Source: Tricholoma matsutake (Eukaryota > Basidiomycota > Agaricomycetes > Agaricales > Tricholomataceae). Taken from it: 64,000 nucleotides of DNA. The translations under genes were made by a program, and so were the position numbers. The stretch covers positions 7,316,001 through 7,380,000 of the forward strand of contig AP026550.1 of NCBI GenBank assembly GCA_026075535.2, in the 5' to 3' direction. Shown here one piece after another: positions 1 through 11,875 of this stretch; position 1 is the stretch's first letter, and every line of letters begins with the position of its first letter. The notes beneath the pieces were generated by a model. That model saw nothing but the letters and a program-made list of their open reading frames with translations, was not told the origin of the DNA and made no database searches.

Positions 1-115
1 TGTCAGGAACAGTGTGTAGGGAGTCTATGGAGCTTTGGGAAGCATCGTCCACTCTGTACCTGCCTATATTGGGCAGCGTGTTCGCAATTTCAGGCCTTAA
101 AAGAGAGTTTTCTAC
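1..115 (-). mobile_element. 5' leader of a family C Ty3 element, cut by the window edge
   Basis: Read on the minus strand, this stretch matches the untranslated leader just inside the 5' LTR of the intact family C element at 43,594-43,710, including the PBS-like AGAAAACTCT block, here seen as agagttttct at about 105-114. It joins directly to the LTR at 116-540, so the body of this copy lies to the left, outside the window. Several CpG sites that are intact in the 43.6 kb copy are TpG or CpA here, so this is an older copy. Confidence 0.85.
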
Positions 116-540
116 TATAGGGGCAACCTCAGACTCTAGCAAAGGGAAATCTGAAGTTAAAATTATACTACATAGTACAGGGATTGGAGGCGCACCTAGC
201 AAAGGGAAATCCAAAGAGAAAACTCTAAGGACCCCTTTGCCAATGCCCAGTATATGCAAAAACTGCAAAAATCAAATAATAGTCTAAAAATAGAAAAGGC
301 AGAGATAGGCAGATCAAGGCTGCTGAATGACATCATACCAAGTGATAGATGCCAGAAGGGGGGCTCCACCTCTAAATATAAAACTGTCAACATGTACAAA
401 TGTGATAGAAGGGGGGGATTAGTAATAAAATAAGGAAAAATCATAGAAAATGAAGAATTTGAGGAAATGAAGTGAGGAAAAATATAGGACAAATGTAAAA
501 AATAGGAAAAACACACGAGGCATCCCCTAGTCCCCTTACA
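116..540 (-). mobile_element. 5' LTR of family C Ty3 element (reverse strand)
   Basis: This 425-bp block is the reverse complement of the LTRs at 43,169-43,593 and 48,790-49,215. Its ends correspond to TGTAAGGGG... and ...CCCTTATA. It keeps the two copies of the 'atttccctttgctag' direct repeat and the self-priming block agaaaactct at about 218-227. Substitutions are mostly transitions at CpG positions. Only one end of the element is in the window, so the target duplication cannot be tested. Confidence 0.9.
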
Positions 541-630
541 AAACCCAGTACTGTAACATCTTCAGATCTAATCAACTACACCATCAACTACCTACTTCTC
601 ATATCTCACCTTTGGCTATCATCCACTGCC

Positions 631-1128
631 TTAATCCAGACCTTTTTCACCTGTTCCAGCCAAAACTCTTCTATGATCCCTCATGCTCTGCCCCTCTGCA
701 TAATGAGTGTTCTGAAGTTGCATAAGTAGGTTCATTTTATATAGGCTACTCTTGTCAGCATGTATGGAGGAAACTTTCTTCCACATAGCTGCAGCAGTGG
801 GCTCATTTTTGACCTGGAGGAATGTAGTCTTGTCAACAGTCCTGCAAATGACCTCATGAGCAGCCGCCTGGTGTTGATCATAGGTATTCTTTGTTTCTTC
901 ATGCTTCTTGACTGCGTCATCAGGAAGTGGGGCTAAGGAACCATGCCTATAAAAGCTCCCATTCCTCTTAATGAGTTCTTCCAGCTTGTGCATGGTACCT
1001 AGAACATGTTGACGCAGTCCCTTCAAAGTGGGATAGTTCAAGATGTGCTCAGCATAAGTAGCCCAGTTAGAACTGTCACCTCAAAGCTTAGGAAGGGATA
1101 AGACTTGACTGTTGGGAGTCGAGGACAT
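631..1128 (-). pseudogene. Ty1/copia-type gag fragment
   Basis: The minus strand encodes about 165 residues starting at an ATG at 1126-1128, with one in-frame TGA about 16 codons in (CTT-TGA-GGT), probably a former CGA. The residues downstream have the layout of basidiomycete copia gag polyproteins: an early PKL..DSSNWATY segment, a central TAAAMWKKVSS block ('A.E.W..L') and the SLYKMNLLMQLQNTHYAEG segment of the UBN2/gag family. The protein stops soon after the capsid-like part and has no zinc knuckle, protease or integrase, so only the N-terminal half survives. Gag would form the RNA-packaging particle. I infer copia by family resemblance only. Confidence 0.65.
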
Positions 1129-1129
1129 G

Positions 1130-1460
1130 TCTGAGATATCTACAGGGCCCATAACCTATAGCAGTTGCAGGGGAACCAGAATGAGAAGCTAGAATAGAAT
1201 AACATAGTAACCTCAGTGGTGGAAACAACACTGTGTATTGAGTAGTAGCACCTAGAATAGAATAATGTAGTACTACTATGAAGTAAGTAAAGAAAATAAT
1301 GAAGCAAAGTAAAGGGACTTACACCTCAGTAGTGGAAACAACACTGAGGTGTCGAGGTATGACTATGGGTGTTACATAGGAACAGGAATAGGAGTTAGTA
1401 ATGAATAAATGATAGGAGATGCAATGACAATAAATAAGGTACTGATCATGGAGGTGCTCA
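1130..1460. other. Non-coding stretch, possible copia LTR remnant
   Basis: No gene is visible. It contains two copies of a 23-bp direct repeat, cctcagt(g/a)gtggaaacaac with flanks, at 1211-1233 and 1324-1346. It lies just upstream of the minus-strand gag, where that element's LTR and primer site would be. I could not define LTR ends. Confidence 0.35.
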
Positions 1461-1463
1461 AAT

Positions 1464-1733
1464 ATGATGACACTCTCTGGCTCTCCCACATGTCAAGGAC
1501 CTTATCCAGATCCAGCATTACAAATGTTTGTTCTGAAGCATGCCCTTTGTCAAGATGGAAGTATCATAGGAGATGTTAACCCCCTTAGTTGGCTCAGAGC
1601 TCTAGTTGAGCTTACTCCTGTTTTTGGAGAGAAAGCAGATCTGAGGCTCACGAAGGAAATATCATTGGAGTATAGCATGCACTTCTGGCTTGATAGATAT
1701 TTTGATAAAGAACTTGAAAGGTTGCCTGGTTAG
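1464..1733 (+). pseudogene. Fragment of a basidiomycete transposon-like protein (possibly Plavaka-type)
   Basis: The 89 codons include the run GEKADLRLTKE followed by SLEYSMHFWLDRYFDKEL. I associate this pattern (small hydrophobic linker, 'DRRLT.E.S..YS..FWLN.YFDKE') with the region before the DDE core of Plavaka/CACTA-like proteins amplified in mushroom genomes. The frame ends at a TAG just after the FDKEL motif, so the rest is missing. No neighbouring frame continues it. The family assignment is from memory of the pattern and is uncertain; the coding character is clearer than the identity. Confidence 0.45.
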
Positions 1734-1840
1734 GGAACCTCACTCAGTAGTCAGACAGGCAGACAGGAATATGTTATCATTGTTGCAAGAGAGGAAGGGA
1801 CATTAGTACTATACAGTAGAAAGAATAATTAACTATACCT

Positions 1841-2190
1841 TTGTTGCAAGAGAGGAAGGGACAAGGGCAATGAAGGGAAAGACAGCCTACTACCTATAGT
1901 ATGCTAAAAATAGCTATCTGCCTTGTACATATTGAGAATATGGCTGCATCATCCTTGGGGATTGATGGGATTGATGGGAATTTGATTGATTGATGGGGAA
2001 TTGATGGGAACATGATGGCAACGCATAGTGGGCATTGTTTCACAGCTCAATTCTATATTTAGCATTTCTTTGATGCAGATATTGATGTGTGCATGCTTGG
2101 AGTGTTTTTGGTATATATGGTTGTTTTGCATGTGTGTTATGTGTGTTGGCATGTGTGTAGTAAGTCTGTGAGGGCACCAGACTTACACTC
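1841..2190. repeat. Dispersed repeat R1, copy 1 (uninterrupted)
   Basis: The sequence from 'ttgcaagagaggaaggg' through the TTGATGGGAATTTG microrepeat to 'agggcaccagacttaca' is repeated at 18,884-20,140. This copy lacks the 860-bp foldback insertion found in the other copy, so it shows the empty target site (cctactacctatagtatgct). A short extra piece of the same start also occurs at about 1776-1800. No coding function is apparent on either strand. Confidence 0.8.
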
Positions 2191-2289
2191 CTCCCCACCC
2201 AAAAACATTGTATGTCTTTCAGATATCTGTACCATTTTCTGCCTCCCACCTATCAAGTGCTTCTGTCTCAGTCATTTCTGAACCAGGTC

Positions 2290-3456
2290 GCCATTTGTCA
2301 TGTTCTTTTCCATAAACTTCATATTGTACAAGGTATTGTACACCCCATCCTCTTCATCTGGCATCCACAATCTTATCAATGAACCATTCCTCAATTCCAT
2401 CCTCAGTAATGACAGGACATGGTCTGGAGAGTTCATGATCAGGGAATAGGATGGGATCATTGGGGATAAAACATTTCAAGAGGTTGGCATGGAATCCAGG
2501 GAGTGTGTTAGGGTTGTTGGGTAGTTTCAGTGTATACTCTGAACATTCTGGGTAGGCATGGGTGACTGTATATGGTCCATCATGTTGTGGCATGAATTTG
2601 GCAACTCATTTCTTGCCTTTTTGCTCATAGACATGTCATCTATTCTCTGTGGATAGCATGACTTGGTCTCCCACCTTGTAGATCTCTTCAGGGGCATGGT
2701 GTTCATTGGCATGATATGCCTGGCAAACTTGGCTGCTATGAGGTTGTCTTGTGCTTCTTGAACATCAAAGGCCAGACAAGTAATAATCTCGTGCGCAGTG
2801 ATTTGTTCAGTGGAAGTATCATTAAGTATGGTACCGATTGGAGGAATGATGTGTGGTGACCTCCTGGTTTTTAGTTGGAAGCCAGAGAATCCAGTGGAGG
2901 CATTCATTGTATTCATGATGGCAAAGTGGATGCAAGGGAGTTTCTTCAACCACCCCTTTTGGTTGTTGTCAACATGATATTGTATGGCTTGGTTAACTGT
3001 TTTGTTGGTGTGTTCACTGCTTCCATCTGTCTCAGGATGATATGAGGTTGACATCTTCAGTTTGACTCCAGAGAGTTTATGGAGTGCTGTCCAGAGTTCA
3101 GAGGTAAATAGGTCATCTCTATCTGATATGAGATGTAGCATTAATCCATTTTCACAGTACCACTCATCAAAGAGGACTACAGCTAATTGTGCAGCTGTGT
3201 AACTCGAGTGGGTACCTGCAATTTGTATGTCAGCCCCAAGGAGGTCAGTCATGGTCAGGATTGTGTCCTTTCCATCCTCCTCCTGTAATGGGCCTATGAA
3301 ATCTAGTGTGACTGTGTCTGAAACACTGGTAACAGATGTAGTGGTCCTGTGGGTTTGGATCTGCAGTTCTTATTTTGCTGACACTCCATGCAGGAGGGTA
3401 TGTATGCCATCTGTAAATCATGTTGCATGTGTGGCCAATAATAAGAACCACGGTGA
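2290..3456 (-). pseudogene. Ty3 chromovirus integrase, decayed (element D)
   Basis: Reading the minus strand from 3456 to about 2290 gives a Ty3 integrase in pieces. First comes the zinc-binding HHCC part with HHRGSYYWPHM and SCMECQQNK. Then a GPLHPLP-like linker leads to the catalytic core with LISDRDDLF and the YHPETDGSSE block holding the last acidic residues. A C-terminal tail follows with a KFMPQHDGPYTV-like strand and the start of a chromodomain (about 2354-2430). Stop codons and frame changes are frequent, mostly TGA. Integrase inserts the element's cDNA, and the chromodomain directs it to chromatin. The upstream end abuts an LTR of another element at 3457, so D was probably cut by that insertion. 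Confidence 0.8.
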
Positions 3457-3888
3457 TGATACTTAACCCAGAAACCTAAACAGAACCCACTAACAGGTCT
3501 TGAATGGTATAACACAAGTTAGAGGAAGGGTGCAAGGTGGTACTAAATATCACTGCTATTAACCAAGAGTGGGGGACCAAAGTTCAAAGAGGTTCAACAA
3601 GATTCACTGAAGTTTGAAGGGGTACAAAGTTCTGCGAAGTGCTTTGATAAAAGTTCAAAGAGGTTTGAGAAAGGTTCAAAGTGTGATTGTACCCAGTAAG
3701 TGGTAAGATTCACTCAGAAATACCAAGGCAGAATAGGACCAGATATTATAAGAGGAAAGCAGATATGGGAGGCATACAATAGGAAGAGATATGGGGGAAG
3801 AAGGAATAGAGAGAGAGTCTGTAGACATCAGTATATGTGATGAGCGATGGCCAAGCACAAAACTACATTAGTAATCAGCATGATTACA
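3457..3888 (-). mobile_element. LTR of Ty3 element F (reverse strand)
   Basis: On the minus strand the block begins TGTAATCATG and ends ...AAGTATCA. It is preceded by a purine tract GAGGAGGGGAGGG (plus strand 3889-3902), as expected for the 3' LTR of element F, whose integrase lies at 4038-4770. The last about 100 bp match the end of the LTR of element E at about 5720-5825, so E and F belong to related families. The body carries repeated TTCAAA/TTGAAC words. Confidence 0.7.
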
Positions 3889-4037
3889 CCCTCCCCTCCT
3901 CTGAAAAATTCCCAGGTAAATAAAAAAAATATACCAAGGTATCATAAAAACTGCTCACTGGGTGCATTAAAAACCTGGTGGGAAAAGCTACCAGTGGCAG
4001 GAACATGAAGAAGGTTGAAATGAACAATGGATCCTCC

Positions 4038-4770
4038 TTATTGCACTGCCTGCCAGTCATCCAATGTGGCATCATCGACGAGTTCCGATCCAGGGAGCCA
4101 AGTGTTGTCCCCAGCACCGTAACCAACCCACCTTACCAAATATTGCATACCCCTTCCTCGCTTGTGAGCATTGATGATCTTCTCAATGTAGTATTCTTCT
4201 GCACCATTCTCCATAATGATGGCACCAGGCCTCACAAGCTTGCAGTTGGGGAACAGAGCACAGTCATTTTCATTACACTTGTGTGGAATGTCAGGAACCA
4301 TTTCAACGCTTGAGGAAAATCCAGGGTGATCATAGATTTTTTTTGGTTGACATCAATGATGTAGTAAGGTCCATCAAACCTAGGCATAAATTTAGCTACG
4401 TGTTTCTCACCTTTCGCAGTGTATTCCCTGCATCTGTTTTCAGTTGACAGCATCACCCTGCCCCCAATGTCCAGCTTCAGGTCAGGACTGCACGATGCGT
4501 TTGCAAATGTGGCCTGTGTGACCTTTGCTTTTAGCAGGTTATCCTGAGCCTCGCAGACATCTTCTTGCAGACAGGCAATCAGTTCACGTGCAAGTACATC
4601 TTCAGCAATCTCTGTCAGAATCAGCATCATGAGAGGTGGAATCAATCTAGGGCTTTGCCCCATCCTGAGTTGGAACAGTGAAAAACCTGTTGATTTATTC
4701 ATGGTGTTCATCAAATCAAAATGCACCCATGGCAATGCTGATAGGTCCACTGTGCGCTCTAAGCTCTGGG
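4038..4770 (-). pseudogene. Ty3 integrase C-terminus with chromodomain (element F)
   Basis: On the minus strand an integrase tail (LPWVHFDLMNTMNKSTGFSL, then LARELIACLQEDVCEAQDN) leads through a GGRVMLSTENR GPF/Y-like module and KFMPRFDGPYYI. It ends in a chromodomain at about 4050-4190 with EEYYIEKIINA and QYLVRWVGYG..NTWLP. The stop is followed by a purine tract and an LTR, which is the normal 3' end of a chromovirus. One frameshift separates the tail from the chromodomain near 4235-4300. The catalytic core upstream of about 4770 is missing. The chromodomain would bind methylated histone tails to guide integration. Confidence 0.8.
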
Positions 4771-5049
4771 AACGTCTCCAGAAGCATCGACACATCAAAA
4801 TGCATGCTCCCAACCCCTACAAACCCTGCGACACCACTCCAAAACTACTTCAATTGACTTCAATCAACTTCAAACAATCTCGAACAACTTTGAACAACTT
4901 TGAACGATATCACAGCACTTCAAACGCCTTTGGCCACCATACACCTATCGCACCGCCCTCCGGATACATGCAGCACACCTTGTAAGAGTTAGTGCATCAC
5001 ATATCGAGCACTACCAGACACAAGGAGACACAATGATGGGATTTTAGGA
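4771..5049. other. Intergenic stretch rich in TTCAA/TTGAAC words
   Basis: No gene is visible. It holds irregular repeats of cttcaaac / ttgaacaac like those inside the LTRs of elements E and F, so it is probably a degraded LTR or leader. Confidence 0.4.
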
Positions 5050-5825
5050 TGTGATTGTGGTGCTTTGACATCTTGATGATATATTGGATCAATGGGGACA
5101 GGTACCAGTGATAAATCATGCCTCTGGACGTTTCCCTTCTTATCTTCTTTCATTTATTCTATGATTTGCAAAGATTCTCTATTGTTTTATATCTTGCCTC
5201 ATGTATTCCTCATGTTTTATTTCCTTTTAGTATCACTTCTCCCAAACATATATAGCCTTGTACTAGCTACTTAGAAAGACAGAATACATCATCCTCTCAC
5301 ACCAATCATCTGATTTAAGAGCCATTCTCTTGAGTCCAAGTGTCTCAACTTAGTCTCGAAATTCAGTGTTTTACACCAAATTTCCTCGAACTCCTCATAC
5401 TAGCTTCTCGAAACTATCACATATTGTCTATTCTCTCTTGACACCTTTCTACATCCTTATAAGTCTATCCTCAGCCACTGTCAAAAGCATCTTCATCTTC
5501 TATAAAGGCCTTCAAACTTCTTCGAACATTGTCACACCTCTTTGAACCTCTTCAAACATTGTTGAACTTCATTAAAACTCCCTCAAATGCTATCGCAGTG
5601 CTTTGTACACTCTCAATCATTATCAAACTTCTCTCGAACATCATCACAATGCTTCAAATACTTTTGAACCTCATCAGACTTCATCGCACACCCTCTAGAG
5701 TCATTTTCATACCCTTGGTTTACAGCGGTGATATTTAGTACCACCTTGCAACCTTCCTCTAACTAGTGTTATACCATTCGAGCCCTATATTGTGGGTTTT
5801 GTTTGGGTTTCCTGGTCAAGTATCA
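5050..5825 (+). mobile_element. 5' LTR of Ty3 element E (left edge uncertain)
   Basis: The right end is set by ...CAAGTATCA at 5817-5825, the same terminus as the LTR at 3457. It is followed three bases later by TTTTGGAGCCCACC, a TGG-containing stretch that could be a tRNA primer site. The left edge is a guess at TGTGATTGTGG (about 5049); TGTAAGAGTT at about 4980 is the alternative. Inside are many TTCAAAC/TCGAAC words. No matching 3' LTR is found, because the element is cut at 9,876. Confidence 0.5.
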
Positions 5826-5959
5826 TCATTTTGGAGCCCACCACAAGGGGTTTCTAAATCATTTCATCACCTAATCCATCTCGAATCTCCTGGCTTAGGC
5901 CAACACAAGCTAGAAACCTACAAATCAACACTTGCCATGCCTTTGAATCTCTCGATCAA

Positions 5960-7246
5960 TTGGGAGATATTCTTATACCTGTTTCTGAAGCAGAATCAAC
6001 TCATCGTCTACTATTCCTTCCAACAACTTCGACTCCTCTACCATCATTCACACAAGTTTTAACCCCTACCCCTAGAAACATCGCATTCATGACTATGCAA
6101 GCAACAATGCCAGCTTGTGGTCATTCCACAGCTCCGAAATTTGACCCTACCCAGCCATGAAAACTTTGCAGATACTTTAATGAGCTTGAATTGCTTTTCT
6201 CGGCATGCAATGTCATGAACTCAGAAGATATGAAGAAGCATGCTTGTCGCTACCTTGATATTGACACTTCTGAGCTCTGGGAATCGATTCCAGAATACGA
6301 TGCTGGCATTTCATTCCAGAACTTTCGCATCGCCATTCACCAACTGTATCCTGGTTCTGAAGACGATTGGAAATGGTCAATTTCGGACATGGACAAACTC
6401 ATCAGTGAACAACTTCATATAGGTATTTACAACATGAGCAATTTGGGATTATACTATTGGTCATTCTATAACATTACAAAGTATCTATCTACTAAAGGCA
6501 GGATTTCCGATGTGGAACAAAGCAGAGCCTTCATCTGGGGTTTCCAACCAGGCTTATCCACTAGAATCGCTGGATGACTTGAACTAAAATTCCCCAATCA
6601 CTACCCCAACGACCCCTACCCACTCAACAATATTCACACAGTGGCAAAATTTGTTTTAGCAGGATCTATCAGCTCAGATTCGGCATCAATCCTTAGTTCG
6701 CATTCTTCAGCACCTATGGCAATCCCAACAACATCGACATCTTTGCCTCAAATTAAATCGGAAGACCTTATGGCAATCCTTGAGAAATTTGCAGCCACTC
6801 TTGTAACAGCTTTAGCAGGTTCAAAGACCACAAACACTACTCGACCTAACAGCAGATTTCATTCAGACCAGCTCGAAACCTTAGTTTGCATCTTTTGTGG
6901 GCTTACAGGACATTTTATTAGTGACTGCTTGGTTTGCCAATCTTATATCAACAAAGGAAAGTGTAAGAAGAACATGGAAGGCAAAATCATTCTCCCAAAC
7001 AGTCAATTCACTTCTCGAAGCATCCCTGGTCATTTTATCAAGGACAGGATTGACAAATGGACTCAACAAAACCCTCCATCTAACCTTACCCCTTCACTAA
7101 TGTACAATACCGCACCTTCAACAGTTTCTTCAACACCATCCAGGGGTGTCTACCAAATTACCAACTTATCCACAATGGCTGAAGATCATATCGCACAACT
7201 CGAACAAGAGATATATGCTTTGCAAAGTGGTAGACCTTTTACGTGA
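5960..7246 (+). pseudogene. Ty3 gag, element E
   Basis: The frame contains a capsid-type region from about 6150 to 6640: APKFDPTQP, then RYFNELELLF, DTSELWESIPEYDA and SRAFIWGFQPGL. A CCHC knuckle follows at about 6888-6930 (CIFCGLTGHFISDC: C-x2-C-x4-H-x4-C). The end carries a short coiled segment (EDHIAQLEQEIYALQ). Two in-frame TGA codons interrupt it, after FDPTQP and after RIAG, where Arg codons would be expected. The protein would coat the element's RNA, and the CCHC knuckle would bind it. It is followed directly by pol in the next frame. Confidence 0.8.
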
Positions 7247-7252
7247 ACAGAT

Positions 7253-9876
7253 TTGAATGTGCCAACAGCTCCTACCTCATGGCCCTCAATCCCTGCGATG
7301 GTCAAACGATTTGTCCTGCAACTACTGGCACCATCGATATTGTCCACAGCAACCAACCCACCTACTTCAAATATGGCACCATCTTTGACCTCCAAGCAAT
7401 CATCACAACTGGTAATACATCCCTACAACAGCACTAAAGAAAATTTGTACCTACCGCCTCATGAACACAACTTCGCATTGACAGGAAAAGCGAAAGATGG
7501 CCCATCATACCATACTCAAGCTCCCATTCAAAAGGACAAAATCACCAAAGACATTTTTACTCGATTGATGAAAACACCGATTATCACTCTAACTCCCAAA
7601 GAATTACTTTTGCTATTGCCCGAAGTTCATATGAAATGGAAGGAACAGGTCACTGCATGTCATATCCAGCAACCTGAAGAAAATAATGCTACAAATCTCC
7701 TTCACGATGACATATTTGCAATTGATGACCCTTACAAAACCTATATTAGCAGTCTTCGCCCTGGAGAAATACCTGAACCTTTTATTGCAGCGAAGGAATT
7801 GCATTCTATTAGATCGGTTATTATGAACGTCAAGGGCAGAAATCCAGTCAAAAGCATAGTCGATCCGGCTTCATTGATCATCGCAATGTCGGAAGAAGTC
7901 TGTCACGAACTCAGTCTCACATACGATCCTTTGATACACATCCCTCTGCAATCGGCTAATGGTGGTATTGACTAGAGTCTAGGTTTAGCATGGAACGTAC
8001 CTTGCGAAGTTGGTAGCATCACTCTCTATATGCAGATACACATCATCTGTGATCTGGCATACGACATTCTGCTCGGACCACCATTCGATGTTCTCACAGA
8101 AAGTACAGTCAAAAATTATCGAAACAAAGTGCAGATGATAACTATATTTGATCCAAACTCGACACGATCCTGTGCTATTCCGACTATATCCCAATCAAAT
8201 CAATGAAGAAGAGTAGTTCGCAAGGATTTTCACAACTAGAGGATAAAATCTCAGAGAATAACCAGTGTGCCCTCATTATCTCTTTCGACCATTCTAATTC
8301 CTCTATAACTATCAAGTACACTGCAATTATTCCTGATATTGACTCCTCAAACTCTTCGAACACCTTTTCCTTTTCTTTGATCCTTGCAAACTTATATTTA
8401 ATGGCTAGTCACCAGTATGCAACATCTTTATCGGCCTCGACGGCCACCTCTATGCACAACTTCGCTATCATTTCCCCTCCACATCATTCGAATGATCACT
8501 GGTGACCCCCTTGAGCAAATGCCAAAACTCAATCCTCACCCCCCATCGTTCGTCCCTTCTCCCCAATACACACTCGAATGCAAAGCTATTATTGACAAAA
8601 ACCATCCTGGCAATTTTCTATGGCCAGAAGAACGAAAGCTTATGCACGATTTTATTTGAAATCACAAAACGGGTTTTGCATGGACCAAACAAGCACAAGG
8701 AAGCTTTTGCCGTGACTTCTTTCCTCCTATCGAATTCCCTGTTATTCCTCACACTCCATGGGTCGAACATAATATTTCTATACCTCCTGGTCTGTACGAA
8801 CAGATCTGTGAGATGCTGAAAAAGAAGATAGAAGCAGGAGTATACGAGTCGTCAAACTCGTCATATCGGTCACCATGGTTTTGCATTGCAAAGAAAGATG
8901 CAAAATCACTTCGAATCATTCACAGTCTTGAGCCTCTTAATCAAGTAACAATACAGCACTCTGGCATCATCCCAATCTCTGAGCATCTAGCTGAACAATT
9001 TGGTGGATGCACTTGTGGTGGAATGTTGGACTTATATGTCGCATTCAACCAAAGGAAAGTCACAGAATCATCTCGAGATCTAACAATGTTTCAGACACCT
9101 TTTGGAGCACTTCAAATCATCACCCTACTGATGGGTTGGACAAACTCAGTTCCAATCTTACATGATGATGTAACATTTATCCTACAACCCAAAATCCCTC
9201 ATATCACCATCCCTTACATTGACAACACACCAGTTAAGGGTCTGAAATCAGGATATCGAACTATTGGAGGATCTTATGAGATGATTGCTGATAATCCAGG
9301 CATTTGACGCTTTGTTTGGGAGCATTTTGGGAATCTAAATTGCATAGTCCAACACATGAAGTATTGCAGAGGAACATTTTCTGGTCTGTAACTTTACCTT
9401 TGCATCTCTGAAATAATCATTCTAGGTCATCAATGCAATATTGAAGGTCATATGGCTGATCCCACTCGCATCACAGCAGTTAGCAAATGGGGGCCTTGTC
9501 AAAGCCTTACCGAAGTCAAGGCATTTCTAGGAACCATTGGAGTTTGTTGTATCTTTATTCGAAACATCACTCAACATGCTACAGCTCTAATACACCTTAC
9601 ACAAAAAGATGTCCCTTTCAATTTCAGACTGAAACAAATTGCAGCACAGGAAGACCTGAAGCAAGCATTGATCAATTCCCCAGCAATTCGCGCTATCAAC
9701 TACTCATCTGATGCCCCAGTTATCCTATCAGTCGATACTTCATACATTGCTATTGGCTTCTTTCTCATGCAATGCGATCCCAACAACCTTCGCAAACGAT
9801 ATGACAGTCAATTCGGCTCGATCATGCTTAACAACCACAAATCCCGGTTTTCACAAGCAAAACTCGAGCTCTACGG
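7253..9876 (+). pseudogene. Ty3 pol (protease, RT, RNase H), element E, truncated
   Basis: Order along the plus strand: the retropepsin region at about 7810-8110 (VDPASLIIAMS, then AYDILLGPPFD), with the usual D-S/T-G active site reading DPA. The reverse transcriptase runs from about 8640 to 9360 (EAGVYESSNSSYRSPWFCIAKKD). Its catalytic YIDD box is degraded to YIDN near 9216. RNase H begins about 9700 (ILSVDTSYIAIGFFLMQ) and the frame breaks after AKLELYG at 9876. Several TGA stops and frameshifts occur, for example at 7973, 8657 and 9305. The integrase is absent: the sequence jumps into the 118-bp repeat that bounds the next segment. The element is dead. Confidence 0.8.
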
Positions 9877-9994
9877 TGGACACCCCAGAGGTGCCCTATA
9901 GCAATGGCGAGGCCATGAGATGGTATTGCAATGCTGAACTACAACAATGTGACTACATGACTCTACCTACATGGTCACATGACTACCTGGAGTA
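9877..9994. repeat. 118-bp direct repeat, left copy
   Basis: It begins TGGACACCCCAGAGGTGCC exactly where the element E pol frame ends. It recurs with a few CpG-type changes at 12,111-12,227. The pair brackets the minus-strand multicopy gene at 10,174-11,875, so it may be the short terminal repeat of a small element. I see no target duplication that proves this. Confidence 0.7.
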
Positions 9995-10173
9995 GGTGAC
10001 CACTCACCCTACTCCATGTGCCCCTCTCCAAGATGGCGATGTCCCCATCACCTCTGAAAAGAATGAAAAGAAGGAAAAGAAGGGAAAAGAAAAAGAAACA
10101 ATAGGTATATGAATAATAAAACCAATGTAATAATAATAAAAATCTATGTGTGATATAAAAAATCATAGACAAC

Positions 10174-11875
10174 TCAACATGGTGCCCATCCCAAAGCTTG
10201 GAGCACTCTACTCAGATCCACCAGTTGAGGGTCACTATCCCAATCAAGTTTCAGGGGTGGGCCATGCAGCATTGGATTTGAAACTACTACCTTTGGATTG
10301 CCAGGGCCTGAACTGAAGGGGTAACAGTGGGTGACTATGGGACCTGTGCTCCATACTGGCTGACCTCGTCGAGTGAAAGTGTGGATTGGGGGGTTCCTCA
10401 TTCGATTAGGGGGAGTGGTAGCATCGATGGGGGGGTTGGGAAACAAGCTGTGGGGCTGTTGATGGTCCAGGGAGCATGTGCTATTGTTTTCAGCTGCGGC
10501 CTGTGGTCCGGAGTGGGGCAGAGCGGGGGATACAGCTGTCATTGACGGACACATCAGCAATGATGTGGCAGCAATGGTGGATGTGTGAGGCATTGTGGTG
10601 GGCTTGTTGTGCATAATGGGGGCAAGGGGTTCAAGCAGGGGGGGCCTGGGGGGTGTAGGCAGGTGTAGAGCTTGTCATAGGAGAAGGTGGGGCTGGCTGA
10701 GTTCGTGCATTGAGCAGACAATGTGCTTCGACGAGCACAGTTGCTCATTGTCTTGCGAATCAGTTTTCTTGGCTGTAGACAGTCTCTGTATGTCAGTTAC
10801 AGCCTCATTAACAGTCTCTGGGGTGTCAGCATCTGTCTGGATGCTAGACAAGGCCCAGGTCATCATTTCAGGGGCGGTTGCAGCAGTTTTCATCATTGTT
10901 GTTGGTGGTGACGTGGTGATGGCAGCTGGAGGCTCCAGATGTGAGATGAGTGGCTGTGGAGTCTGCAGTAGGGCTGTGTGTCGACTAGGCAGGGTTTGGC
11001 GTCGTTTGCAAGATGTTGGTAGTAGTTTTGAAAGTGGGGGAAAGGTCATCATCATCATTGTCAACAATGTTGGCTGTGTTGATGGAGGCTGTGCAGGCAT
11101 TGTCAACGATGACATGGCAGCATTGGAAGGTAAGGGGGGGCTGGTAACAAGGGCTGTGGCATTGTTCTCGGTCTGAGTAGCTGCCTGTGTAGTTTTTGTA
11201 GTAGTCTGCATATTGAAGTTGATGCAGAGTGCTGTGTGCGTGTTTTTCAGTGAGTTGGGGTCTTCTTGGTCAGGTGGCTCTGTTTGAAGGGTGGTACAGC
11301 AATGTTCAGGGGCGTTGTTGGTTTGGGTGGCCATCTCATCAGTCCTGGGGACTACCTGGGTGCCAGCATTGCTCCAGGTGGTCATTTCGGGGTCTGTCTG
11401 GATTTTGGTGTCATCAAGAAGGACAGCACCTCGCCATAGCTTGTGGATGTGGGCCTCCTTCGAGATGCATAGTCCTTCCCCATGTCCAGCTAGCCTCTCC
11501 CCTTCATCGAGACCTTCTTTCTTCCCCATCCTATATCCAGCATTCTTCCCCTTTTCCCACATCTTCTGTCCATTCTTGAGTATTTAGTCCTTCTTCTACA
11601 CCTTCTTCCCATCCATCAAGTCAAGCTTCGTCCAAGAGTATTTGGACTTCTTTGTGCATGTAGGTAAATGGTGGTGGTTGCAGGGTTGCATCGTCTGATG
11701 ATGTGGCAGTGGCTGTGCAGATGCACATCGCATCATTGGCATCAATTGCAGCTGCGGCTGCTGTGTCTATAGTAGTAGACACTGTTGCTGTTGTAATAGC
11801 ACGTATAGTGGCTGCATTTTTTGCATTATTACACCATTTCTTCTTCTGGCTTCGTTTGCCTCCTGGGCATGGCAT
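10174..11875 (-). pseudogene. Multicopy basidiomycete protein with 'LDWD' C-terminus, broken
   Basis: Three minus-strand frames line up as one protein. The N-terminus (11,875-11,621) is basic (GGKRSQKKKW) and then Ala/Thr-rich. The middle (11,562-10,675) begins with a GYRMGKKEGLDEGERLAG segment of Gly/Glu/Lys repeats, has Thr/Gln/Pro-rich 'TQTDPEMTTWSNAGTQ' stretches and is probably disordered. The C-terminus (10,614-10,174) ends in PPLKLDWDSDPQL...LSRVLQALGWAP. I recognise this ending from a family repeated many times in mushroom genomes, function unknown to me. Frameshifts or introns separate the three parts, so expression is doubtful. It lies between two 118-bp direct repeats, which suggests it travels as cargo or is itself part of a mobile unit. 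Confidence 0.5.
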
